Below, piece by piece: positions 1-5,187 of a stretch of 5,187 bases of DNA. Location: the NCBI GenBank assembly GCA_017537105.1, contig JAFWBZ010000309.1, positions 1-5,187 of the forward strand, written 5' to 3'. A program made the translations under genes and the position numbers. Within the stretch, counting starts at the first letter, position 1, and every line of letters begins with the position of its first letter. The stretch comes from Clostridia bacterium (GTDB lineage Bacteria > Bacillota > Clostridia > Christensenellales > Aristaeellaceae). The notes below the pieces were generated by a model, which did no database searches, was not told the DNA's origin, and worked only from the letters and a program-made list of their open reading frames with translations.

Positions 1-465
1 ACGCTGCCCGCGGGCGGCGGGGTGCTGAACGTGCGGGTCGGCGCGATCATCCGCCGGGGCGGCGCGGTGCTGATGGTGGGCGGCGACGCCCTGGACTACT
101 ATTACTCCGTGGGCGGATGGATCCGCTTCGGCGAGACCGCCGAGCAGGCCGTGCTCCGGGAGGTGGAGGAGGAGACCGGCGTTCGCCTGGAGATCGACCG
201 GCTGGGCTTCATCCACGAGGACTTCTTCACCGGCGACCTGGGCGAATTCTCGGGCAGGCCGGTGCACGAGATCGGCTTCTATTTCTACATGAAGGTGCCG
301 GAGGATTTCGAGCCCGTCTGCGGCAGCATGGCCGTCGACGGCAGCGCGGAGCACCTGATCTGGGTGCCGCTGGACGCGGAGAAGACGATCTATCCCACCT
401 TTTTCAGAACCGACCTGGACCGGCCCGCGCCGGGGGTCGTGCACATCGTGACGGACGAGAGGTGA
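1..465 (+). CDS. Nudix hydrolase, 5' end off the window
   Basis: A Nudix-fold pyrophosphohydrolase, expected to cleave a nucleoside-diphosphate-linked substrate in the cytoplasm using divalent metal; the substrate cannot be read from the sequence. The Nudix box is complete and canonical. Counting the GTG at 22 as residue 1, it runs from G32 to V54: G, five residues, E38, seven residues, then REVEEETGV at 46-54. A beta-strand start (VRVGAII) precedes it, and a WVPLD motif typical of the YjhB-like subgroup lies near the C-terminus. The frame is open to base 1 (TLPAGGG before the GTG). Relatives usually carry a short stretch ending in G-x-F/L-N-x-R before the first strand, which matches GGVLNVR here, and no good ribosome binding site precedes the GTG at 22. 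I therefore treat the gene as 5'-partial, with the GTG at 22 as the alternative start (147 residues). Its stop overlaps the ribosome binding site of the radical SAM gene six bases downstream. Confidence 0.9.
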   Translation, partial: TLPAGGGVLNVRVGAIIRRGGAVLMVGGDALDYYYSVGGWIRFGETAEQAVLREVEEETGVRLEIDRLGFIHEDFFTGDLGEFSGRPVHEIGFYFYMKVPEDFEPVCGSMAVDGSAEHLIWVPLDAEKTIYPTFFRTDLDRPAPGVVHIVTDER

Positions 466-471
466 ACTGCC

Positions 472-2415
472 ATGGCCAAGGGCTTTCTGCCGGTGCGCGC
501 CGGGGAGCTGCGCGAACGGGGCTGGGATGCGCCGGATTTCGTGTACGTCACCGGCGACGCCTATGTGGATCATCCCTCCTTTGGCCTGGCGATCATCTCC
601 CGAGTGCTGGAGGCGGCGGGCTATCGCGTGGCGATGCTGCCCCAGCCGGACTGGCACAGCTGCGAGCCCTTCAAGGAGTATGGGCGGCCGAGGATCGGCT
701 TTCTGGTGACGGCGGGGGTCATCGACAGCATGGTGAACCACTACACCGCTGCAAAGAAGCGGCGCTCGGAGGACGCCTATTCCCCCGGCGGACAGGCGGG
801 CCATCGCCCGGACCGGGCGACCATCGTCTACTGCAATCGCATCCGCGAGGCCTATCGGGATGTGCCCATCGCCATCGGCGGGGTGGAGGCGTCGCTGCGG
901 CGCTTCGCACACTACGACTACTGGGACGACCGGGTGCGCAATTCCGTGCTGGTGGACAGCGGCGCCGACGTGCTGATGTTCGGCATGGGTGAGCGCAGCA
1001 TCCTGAAGGTGGCGGAGTGGATGGCCTCGGACAGGGACTTCTCCGAAATGCGCGTGCCAGGCACCTGCGTGATGGCGGGGGAGGTCCCGGAGGGCTTCCT
1101 GGAGATTCTGCCCATGGAGGTCGTGGCGACGGACAAGCGCGCCTACGCCGAGGCGTTCAAGATGCAGTACGACCAACAGGACCCGGTGCGGGGCAGGCCC
1201 ATCGCCCAGAAGCACGGGAAGAAGTGGATGCTTCAAAACGTGCCGGACCTTCCGCTGACCGAGGCGGAGCTGGACGCGGTCTACGCGCTGCCCTATCAAC
1301 GGGCGTGGCACCCGATGTACGACCGGGACGGCGGCATCCCGGCCATCGAGGAGGTGCAGTTCTCCATCGCCTCGGTGCGGGGCTGCTTCGGCGCGTGCAG
1401 CTTCTGCGCACTGACCTTTCACCAGGGGCGCATCGTGACCAGCCGCAGCAAGGCCTCCATCGTGGCGGAGGGACGGCTCTTGACCAATCTGCCCGGCTTC
1501 AAGGGCTACATCCACGACGTGGGCGGCCCCACAGCCAACTTCCGAAAGCCCGCCTGCGGCAAGCAGCTGAAGTGCGGCGCCTGCGCCCACCGGCAGTGCC
1601 TGTTCCCGAAGCCCTGTCCCAACCTGAAGGCGGATCACAGCGAGTACATCGACATCCTGCGGGCGCTGCGGCAGCTGCCCGGGGTGAAGAAGGTGTTCGT
1701 GCGAAGCGGCATCCGCTACGATTACGTGCTGGCGGACAAGAAGAACAACTTCCTGCGGGAGCTCTGCGCGCACCACGTCTCCGGCCAGCTGAAGGTGGCG
1801 CCGGAGCACGTGAGCCCCAGGGTGCTGCACTATCTGGGCAAGCCCGAGGTGGAGACCTACAACCGCTTTGTGGAGCGCTACCGGCAGGTGAACGAGCAGC
1901 TGGGCCTGAAGCAGTATCTGGTGCCCTACTTCATGTCCAGCCACCCCGGCTGCACGCTGGACGACGCCATTCAACTGGCGGTATACATGAAGCGCACCGG
2001 CCAGCACCCGGACCAGGTGCAGGACTTCTATCCCACGCCGGGCACGCTCTCCACGGCCATGTTCTTTACCGGGCTGGATCCCCGGGATATGACGCCGGTC
2101 TATGTGCCCCGGGATCCGGAGGAAAAGGCCATGCAGCGGGCGCTGATGCACTACTTCAAGCCCTACAACCGGCCGCTGGTGCTGAAGGCGCTGCGGCAGG
2201 CGGGACGGGAGGATCTGATCGGCTGGGGCGGCGATTGCCTGATCCCGCCCTACGAGCGAAAGAAGAAGCCCGGGGACGGCGAAGGATCGGGACGCAGGGG
2301 CGAGCGGCCCGGGGAGCGCCGGAGCCCAGCGGGGAAGGGCACGAGGCATACGACCGACGACAGGCGCCGCGCGGAGAAACGGGTCAAGCATCCCGTCAAG
2401 GGCGGCAGGCGCTGA
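472..2415 (+). CDS. ygiQ: YgiQ-family (UPF0313) radical SAM protein
   Basis: A 647-residue radical SAM protein of the YgiQ family, whose reaction is not established. The N-terminal domain (about 5-290) carries family blocks such as GDAYVDHPSFG, YSPGG followed by RPDRATIVY, and GGVEASLRRFAHYDYW. The radical SAM core follows with the CxxxCxxC cluster at C305, C309 and C312, which should bind a 4Fe-4S cluster and S-adenosylmethionine. A second cysteine group, C362, C368, C371, C376 and C382, follows a GGPTANF block, a position where the family has extra cysteines. The DFYPTPGTLSTAMF signature begins at 518 and leads into the DUF3362-type C-terminal region. Residues 596-647 form a low-complexity basic tail with 20 Lys/Arg of 52. 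The ATG at 472 is chosen because GAGGTGA (459-465) sits six bases upstream and the N-terminus aligns with family starts. Length is normal for the family. It is probably cotranscribed with its neighbours. Confidence 0.95.
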   Translation: MAKGFLPVRAGELRERGWDAPDFVYVTGDAYVDHPSFGLAIISRVLEAAGYRVAMLPQPDWHSCEPFKEYGRPRIGFLVTAGVIDSMVNHYTAAKKRRSEDAYSPGGQAGHRPDRATIVYCNRIREAYRDVPIAIGGVEASLRRFAHYDYWDDRVRNSVLVDSGADVLMFGMGERSILKVAEWMASDRDFSEMRVPGTCVMAGEVPEGFLEILPMEVVATDKRAYAEAFKMQYDQQDPVRGRPIAQKHGKKWMLQNVPDLPLTEAELDAVYALPYQRAWHPMYDRDGGIPAIEEVQFSIASVRGCFGACSFCALTFHQGRIVTSRSKASIVAEGRLLTNLPGFKGYIHDVGGPTANFRKPACGKQLKCGACAHRQCLFPKPCPNLKADHSEYIDILRALRQLPGVKKVFVRSGIRYDYVLADKKNNFLRELCAHHVSGQLKVAPEHVSPRVLHYLGKPEVETYNRFVERYRQVNEQLGLKQYLVPYFMSSHPGCTLDDAIQLAVYMKRTGQHPDQVQDFYPTPGTLSTAMFFTGLDPRDMTPVYVPRDPEEKAMQRALMHYFKPYNRPLVLKALRQAGREDLIGWGGDCLIPPYERKKKPGDGEGSGRRGERPGERRSPAGKGTRHTTDDRRRAEKRVKHPVKGGRR

Positions 2416-2431
2416 AGGGGAGGAGACACCG

Positions 2432-3133
2432 ATGAAGAAGGGCGATTTGAGGCGGGAGCAGATCCTGGACACGGCGGAGCGGCTGTTCTTCGAGCGCGGC
2501 TACGACCGCACCAGCATACAGGACGTGCTGGACGCGCTGGGCATCTCCAAGGGCGGCTTCTATCACTACTTTGACGCCAAGGAGAGCGTGCTGCGGGAGA
2601 TCTGCGCGAGGCGCTGGTTTTCGCAGTTTGATCGCATCCGGACGGAACTTTCCGACGCCCGGCGCAGTCCAATGGACAAGTTGAACCTGCTTCTCAGGCA
2701 GGCAAACCTGTTCGAGACCGAAGACAGCCACTTCGCGGCGCTGGTGATGAAGCTGTGCTACCGCGATGGGGACGTGTCCATCCGGGAGGCCCGGCGCAGG
2801 GTGCTGCTGGACAGCTTGGCGGAGCGCGTGGACGAGGCTGTGGGCGAGGGTATCGCGGACGGCTCGCTGCACACCCGCCATCCCAAGGCGATCGGCCGCC
2901 TGCTGCTGCTGCTGGCCTGCGACGTCAACGACGAGACTTGTGCGATGCTGGCCGCCGATCCGGACAACCCGGACCGGATGATCCGTGTGATCGAGCTGCT
3001 GAACGCCTATCGCGAGAGCGTGGAGCTGCTCGCCGGTGCGCCCTATGGGGCGGTGGAGCTGTTCGATCCCGGCAGCCTGCTCGCCTCCTGGGAAGCGGCG
3101 ATGGAAGAATGGAAGAAACTGGAGGAAGCATAG
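2432..3133 (+). CDS. TetR/AcrR-family transcriptional regulator
   Basis: A 233-residue one-component regulator. The N-terminal TetR_N DNA-binding domain spans about residues 8-57. The first helix is around ILDTAERLFFERGY (11-24), and the helix-turn-helix runs from T27 to F47 with the family-typical GISKGGFYHYF followed by KESVL. The remainder is a helical ligand-binding and dimerisation domain (about 65-225) that is too divergent for me to assign a ligand. The start at 2432 has a strong GGAGGAG (2419-2425) six bases upstream and lies 16 bases after the radical SAM stop. The 3' end of the gene contains the ribosome binding site of the amidase gene, which starts one base after its stop. TetR regulators often control their own operon, but any operator would lie upstream of this window. 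I saw no convincing operator beside this gene. Confidence 0.93.
   Translation: MKKGDLRREQILDTAERLFFERGYDRTSIQDVLDALGISKGGFYHYFDAKESVLREICARRWFSQFDRIRTELSDARRSPMDKLNLLLRQANLFETEDSHFAALVMKLCYRDGDVSIREARRRVLLDSLAERVDEAVGEGIADGSLHTRHPKAIGRLLLLLACDVNDETCAMLAADPDNPDRMIRVIELLNAYRESVELLAGAPYGAVELFDPGSLLASWEAAMEEWKKLEEA
3121..3125 (+). promoter_or_regulatory. Ribosome binding site of the amidase gene, inside the regulator gene
   Basis: GGAGG lies nine bases before the ATG at 3135, within the last codons of the TetR gene. It fixes the amidase start and, with the one-base gap between stop and start, suggests that translation of the two genes is coupled. Confidence 0.75.
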
Positions 3134-3134
3134 C

Positions 3135-3938
3135 ATGAAGCGAATGATTGCCATGGTGCTGGCACTGTGTCTGGCGCTGGCGTGCCTGGGCGCGGCGGCG
3201 GAGGGCGGCCTCGAATGGGCGGAGGCGCCTGCGGCGGTGGACGAACCCGCCGAGGAAGCGGCGGCGGCCGGAGAAGAGACGGCAGACGCGGACGGGACCG
3301 GGGAGCCTGCCGGGCGGCTGGCGGGCGTGAAGATCGGCATCGATCCCGGCCACCAGGAGCACGGCAACAACGGCAAGGAGACCATTGCCCCCAACAGCAA
3401 GAAGACCAAGCCCAAGGTGTCCTCGGGCACGCGGGGCGTGAAGACCAAGATCCCGGAGTACATGACGGTGCTGGAGATCTCCTTCGCGCTGCGGGATGCG
3501 CTGCTGGCGGAGGGCGCGGAGGTGTACATGACCCGCGAGACCCACGACGTGGACATCTCCAACCAGGAGCGCGCGAAGATGATGAACGACCTGGGCGTGG
3601 ACCTGGTGCTGCGCATCCACTGCGACGGCACCAACAAGAAGTCCGCCAATGGCATCGGGCTGTTCGTCAACAAGTCCTATGCCATCTCCAAGGAGAGCAA
3701 GCGGGCCGCCCAGTGCATCCTGCCCCGCATGGTCGAGGCCACCGGCGCCAAGAAGCGCGGCGTCTATGAGCGGGACACCTACACCGGCCTCAACTGGTCC
3801 ACCGTGCCCTGCATCCTGGTGGAGTGCGGCTATCTGACCAACCCCGACGAGGACGTGCAGCTCAACGATCCCGAGTACCAGAAGCTGCTGGCACAGGGCA
3901 TGGTCGAGGGCATCGTGGACTACATGCGGGAAAACTGA
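3135..3938 (+). CDS. Secreted N-acetylmuramoyl-L-alanine amidase (Amidase_3)
   Basis: A 267-residue zinc amidase expected to cut the bond between N-acetylmuramic acid and L-alanine in peptidoglycan, outside the membrane. Residues 1-22 form a signal peptide: basic MKRM, a hydrophobic core, and a likely signal peptidase I site after AAA at 20-22. Cys17 lacks a good lipobox. Residues 23-60 are an Ala/Glu-rich acidic linker. The catalytic domain runs from about 62 to 266. H73 (in IDPGH), E108 (in PEYMTVLEIS) and H162 (in RIHCDG) are the likely zinc ligands, and E230 (in VECGYLTN) the catalytic glutamate. MTRETHD and ISNQERA are further family blocks. The stretch between H73 and E108, with SSGTRGV, is typical of one Clostridia-type subgroup. 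There is no SH3b, LysM or other wall-binding domain. The ATG at 3135 is chosen because GGAGG (3121-3125) precedes it and the signal peptide starts there. The frame stays open further upstream, inside the regulator gene, but that is not a credible start. Confidence 0.92.
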   Translation: MKRMIAMVLALCLALACLGAAAEGGLEWAEAPAAVDEPAEEAAAAGEETADADGTGEPAGRLAGVKIGIDPGHQEHGNNGKETIAPNSKKTKPKVSSGTRGVKTKIPEYMTVLEISFALRDALLAEGAEVYMTRETHDVDISNQERAKMMNDLGVDLVLRIHCDGTNKKSANGIGLFVNKSYAISKESKRAAQCILPRMVEATGAKKRGVYERDTYTGLNWSTVPCILVECGYLTNPDEDVQLNDPEYQKLLAQGMVEGIVDYMREN

Positions 3939-3947
3939 GCCGGAAAG

Positions 3948-3988
3948 CGGCGGAGGGGGCGCGGGAGAAGCTCTCTTTGCCGATTTTT
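3948..3988 (+). terminator. Intrinsic terminator after the amidase gene
   Basis: Bases 3948-3960 (CGGCGGAGGGGGC) can pair without a mismatch with 3970-3982 (GCTCTCTTTGCCG), counting four G-U pairs in the RNA, around a nine-base loop (3961-3969). TTTTT at 3984-3988 follows directly, with a second T-run at 3996-4001. The hairpin begins ten bases after the amidase stop, so it should end the upstream operon and insulate the rplU promoter. I paired it by hand and calculated no folding energy. Confidence 0.78.
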
Positions 3989-4004
3989 ATTGTTATTTTT
4001 TCGA

Positions 4005-4044
4005 TTCCCGCGTCCATTTCCCGAAAGGTTCATTGACATTCCCG
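4005..4044 (+). repeat. Three TTCCCG direct repeats around the rplU promoter
   Basis: TTCCCG occurs at 4005-4010, 4018-4023 and 4039-4044. The outer two are preceded by A (ATTCCCG) and the middle one by T. The last copy begins right after the -35 box and is the left arm of the palindrome TTCCC-GG-GGGAA (4039-4050), which occupies most of the promoter spacer. The middle copy is part of a smaller inverted repeat, TTTC-CC-GAAA (4017-4026). The position suits binding by a regulator, but the repeats are short and chance is possible. Confidence 0.45.
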
Positions 4045-4061
4045 GGGGAAACAGGTATAAT
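4033..4061 (+). promoter_or_regulatory. Consensus housekeeping promoter of the rplU-prp-rpmA operon
   Basis: Both hexamers match the vegetative sigma-factor consensus exactly: TTGACA at 4033-4038 and TATAAT at 4056-4061, with the optimal 17-base spacer. Transcription should start at about 4067-4070. There is no extended -10 (TGn) motif. The bases immediately upstream of the -35 box are not A/T-rich enough for a convincing UP element. The promoter sits about 50 bases after the preceding terminator and about 90 bases before rplU, as expected for a strongly expressed ribosomal protein operon. Confidence 0.92.
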
Positions 4062-4067
4062 GATTCG

Positions 4068-4157
4068 GTAAGCCGCTCGAAACCGGCTTGAAATGTATGC
4101 CCCGACGAGGGGATGCTGCCCCGTTTCGGCGAGATTTTTGTATAGGAGGTGCAACGC
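4068..4157 (+). ncRNA. Structured 5' leader of rplU, candidate L21 leader
   Basis: About 90 nt of untranslated leader separate the predicted start site from rplU. Hairpin 1 pairs AAGCCG (4070-4075) with CGGCTT (4084-4089) around an eight-base loop. Hairpin 2 pairs 4102-4112 (CCGACGAGGGG) with 4119-4129 (CCCCGTTTCGG), with two mismatches, one G-U pair and a six-base loop. The GGGG at 4109-4112 can instead pair with CCCC at 4100-4103, so two exclusive folds exist. A TTTTT run (4135-4139) follows hairpin 2, then the ribosome binding site. Leaders bound by L21 are known upstream of rplU in Firmicutes. Placement and size fit, but I cannot confirm a match to the known covariance model, so identity with that family is inference. 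Confidence 0.55.
4144..4150 (+). promoter_or_regulatory. Ribosome binding site that fixes the rplU start
   Basis: AGGAGGT, a near-complete Shine-Dalgarno match, lies seven bases before the GTG at 4158. An in-frame GTG at 4149 overlaps this site and so cannot be the start. The choice of 4158 also gives the conserved L21 N-terminus. Confidence 0.9.
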
Positions 4158-4469
4158 GTGTACGCAGTCATTAAGACCGGTGGCAAGCAGTACCGTGTTC
4201 AGCAGGGCGACGTGATCTTCGTTGAGAAGCTCAACGCGCAGGCGGATGAAGCGGTTACTTTCGACGAGGTTCTGCTCGTCGGCGACGCAGACCAGGCCAA
4301 GGTCGGCACGCCCGTGGTTGAGGGCGCGAAGGTCGAGGGCAAGGTGCTGGCCCAGGTGAAGAGCCGCAAGATCGTCGTCTACAAGTACAAGGCCAAGAAG
4401 AACGAGCGCAAGAAGCAGGGCCATCGTCAGCCCTACACCAAGGTTGAGATCACGGCCATCAACGCCTGA
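4158..4469 (+). CDS. rplU: 50S ribosomal protein L21
   Basis: A 103-residue protein of the large ribosomal subunit that binds 23S rRNA. Its N-terminus, [18 protein letters not shown], is the L21 signature. The C-terminal part shows the conserved basic [19 protein letters not shown] block and ends EITAINA. Length matches Firmicutes L21. The start codon is GTG. Codon choice includes more GTT, CGT and CAT than the upstream operon, as often seen in highly expressed genes. It is the first gene of the rplU-prp-rpmA operon, driven by the consensus promoter and possibly regulated through its leader. Its TGA overlaps the ATG of prp by one base. Confidence 0.98.
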   Translation: MYAVIKTGGKQYRVQQGDVIFVEKLNAQADEAVTFDEVLLVGDADQAKVGTPVVEGAKVEGKVLAQVKSRKIVVYKYKAKKNERKKQGHRQPYTKVEITAINA

Positions 4470-4822
4470 TGAAGACCCGGGGAACGACCGTCACCTTTTA
4501 CCGGCGGTCAGACGGCGCGCTGGTCGGCTATCGGTGCGAGGGACACACGGGCTACGCGGAATCGGGCGCGGACATCGTCTGCGCGGGGGTTTCGGCGTTG
4601 ACCCAGGCCACGCTGAACGGGCTGAAAAACGTCCTGAAGGCGCCCGTCCTGTTTGACATCGACGACCGGACGGCCTTGTTAGAGGCTCAACTGACGCCGG
4701 AGGTCACTGAAAATCAGCTCTCGCAGGCACAGCTCCTGCTGGAGACCCTCCTTCAGGGACTTCAGGCAATCGAGAGGAGTTATCCTCGAAACGTTCGCAT
4801 ATTCTTCGAAGAACGGAGGTAA
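4469..4822 (+). CDS. prp: Prp, cysteine protease that processes ribosomal protein L27
   Basis: A 117-residue member of the Prp family (formerly YsxB, 'ribosomal-processing cysteine protease'). In Staphylococcus aureus, Prp removes the N-terminal extension of L27, a step needed for ribosome function. The catalytic pair is visible: H26 in [10 protein letters not shown] and C38 in [10 protein letters not shown], twelve residues apart as in the S. aureus enzyme (His22/Cys34). The gene lies between rplU and rpmA, the usual Firmicutes arrangement, and its substrate motif is present in the L27 encoded next door. The ATG shares its A with the rplU stop (TGATG at 4467-4471) and I see no Shine-Dalgarno sequence before it, so translation probably depends on ribosomes finishing rplU. 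Its TAA (4820-4822) overlaps the rpmA ribosome binding site. It is slightly longer than the S. aureus protein, mainly at the two ends. Confidence 0.95.
   Translation: MKTRGTTVTFYRRSDGALVGYRCEGHTGYAESGADIVCAGVSALTQATLNGLKNVLKAPVLFDIDDRTALLEAQLTPEVTENQLSQAQLLLETLLQGLQAIERSYPRNVRIFFEERR
4815..4820 (+). promoter_or_regulatory. Ribosome binding site of rpmA overlapping the prp stop
   Basis: GGAGGT lies seven bases before the ATG at 4828 and shares its last base with the prp TAA. It decides for 4828 over the in-frame ATGs at 4834 and 4837, and so for the nine-residue extension upstream of the Prp cleavage site. Confidence 0.85.
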
Positions 4823-4827
4823 AGCAC

Positions 4828-5127
4828 ATGTTCATGATGAATCTTCAGCTCTTCGCTCACAAGAAGGGAATGGGCTCCTCCCGCAACGGCCGCGACAGCC
4901 ATGCGCAGCGCCTCGGCGTGAAGCGCGCAGATGGCCAGTTCGTGCTCGCGGGTAACATTCTCGTTCGTCAGCGCGGAACCAAGTTCCATCCGGGCAAGAA
5001 CGTGGGCATCGGCGACGATGATACCCTGTACGCGAAGCTGGATGGCGTCGTAAAGTTCGAGCGCCTGGGCAAGACCCGCAAGCAGGTCAGCATCTATCCC
5101 AAGACGGAGGCTGCGGCTGCGGAATAA
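4828..5127 (+). CDS. rpmA: 50S ribosomal protein L27 with Prp-cleaved N-terminal extension
   Basis: A 99-residue large-subunit protein whose mature N-terminus reaches towards the peptidyl transferase centre. The precursor begins [18 protein letters not shown]. The family cleavage motif LNLQFF/A is present as MNLQLF/A, so Prp should remove residues 1-9 and leave a mature start AHKKG, which resembles the natural start of Escherichia coli L27 after its initiator methionine. The body carries the conserved [32 protein letters not shown] and [11 protein letters not shown] blocks and is full length. The Leu at position 8, in place of the usual Phe, is a small departure from the commonest motif. It is the last gene of the operon; the stop is followed after 13 bases by a strong terminator. 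Confidence 0.98.
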   Translation: MFMMNLQLFAHKKGMGSSRNGRDSHAQRLGVKRADGQFVLAGNILVRQRGTKFHPGKNVGIGDDDTLYAKLDGVVKFERLGKTRKQVSIYPKTEAAAAE

Positions 5128-5140
5128 TCCCCATTGGGTT

Positions 5141-5180
5141 GAAAGACGCGCCAAAGGATTCTTTGGCGCGTCTTTCTATG
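5141..5180 (+). terminator. Intrinsic terminator after rpmA, probably bidirectional
   Basis: Bases 5141-5156 (GAAAGACGCGCCAAAG) pair perfectly with 5161-5176 (CTTTGGCGCGTCTTTC) around the loop GATT, a 16-bp stem. The right arm ends in T-rich TCTTTCTAT and the left arm begins with a matching A-run, so the same hairpin would also terminate transcription arriving on the - strand. It closes the rplU-prp-rpmA operon and separates it from whatever follows. Confidence 0.9.
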
Positions 5181-5187
5181 TCAAAGG

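Noticed and set aside
1017..2435. A 472-codon + strand frame inside the YgiQ gene, and a similar 291-codon one at 117-992
   Set aside because: Both are out-of-frame shadows rich in Gly, Arg and Ala, while the overlapping frames encode well-conserved Nudix and YgiQ proteins.
3036..3134. A 33-residue N-terminal extension of the amidase from an upstream in-frame ATG
   Set aside because: It would lie wholly inside the regulator gene and place the signal peptide internally; the ATG at 3135 has a ribosome binding site and starts the signal peptide.
2396..3673. A 425-codon open frame on the - strand covering the regulator and amidase genes
   Set aside because: It runs antisense to two genes with clear family motifs, its translation is low-complexity and resembles no family I know, and long antisense frames are expected in DNA this GC-rich.
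3984..4001. T-rich tract as an UP element for the rplU promoter
   Set aside because: It lies about 67-84 bases before the predicted start, too far upstream for a normal UP element, and is better explained as the tail of the preceding terminator.
4149..4157. Start of rplU at the GTG at 4149
   Set aside because: This GTG overlaps the Shine-Dalgarno sequence itself; the GTG at 4158 has correct spacing and gives the conserved L21 N-terminus.
3993..4424. A 143-codon - strand frame over the rplU promoter and 5' half of rplU
   Set aside because: It is antisense to a clear ribosomal protein gene, promoter and leader, and its Leu-rich translation is typical of a reverse-strand shadow.

Overview
The window reads as a piece of a GC-rich Firmicutes-type (Bacillota) chromosome, most likely from an uncultured or lightly studied Clostridia-like lineage. 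The phylum call rests on three things seen together at the right end. The first is the gene order rplU-prp-rpmA. The second is a ribosomal protein L27 with an N-terminal extension ending in a Prp-type cleavage motif. The third is the dedicated Prp cysteine protease gene lying between the two ribosomal genes. Shine-Dalgarno sequences are strong and the one clear promoter is a consensus housekeeping type. The finer placement is inference only.

Left part (about 1-3940): four genes on the + strand packed head to tail, with gaps of 6, 16 and 1 bases. They encode a Nudix hydrolase (its 5' end lies off the window), a YgiQ-family radical SAM protein, a TetR/AcrR-type regulator, and a secreted N-acetylmuramoyl-L-alanine amidase (Amidase_3 fold). 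The spacing, and ribosome binding sites that overlap the preceding genes, point to one transcript whose promoter lies upstream of the window. A 13-bp GC-rich hairpin followed by T-rich sequence ends this unit at about 3948-3988. The four products do not form an obvious pathway.

Intergenic part (3939-4157): after the terminator comes a TTGACA-17-TATAAT promoter (4033-4061). Three copies of TTCCCG lie in and just upstream of it, and a small palindrome fills its spacer. A leader of about 90 nt follows, able to form two hairpins, and ends in a strong AGGAGGT site. The leader is in the right place for an autoregulatory L21 leader.

Right part (4158-5127): rplU (L21), prp (L27-processing protease) and rpmA (L27). 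Prp overlaps the rplU stop in a TGATG junction without a visible ribosome binding site, so it is probably translated by coupling. The prp stop codon overlaps the rpmA ribosome binding site. A perfect 16-bp inverted repeat (5141-5176) ends the operon and could also serve convergent transcription from the right.

I found no mobile element, CRISPR array, tRNA or rRNA, and nothing that is clearly a new biological system. The most worthwhile leads are the rplU promoter/leader region and the unusual company kept by the upstream operon.
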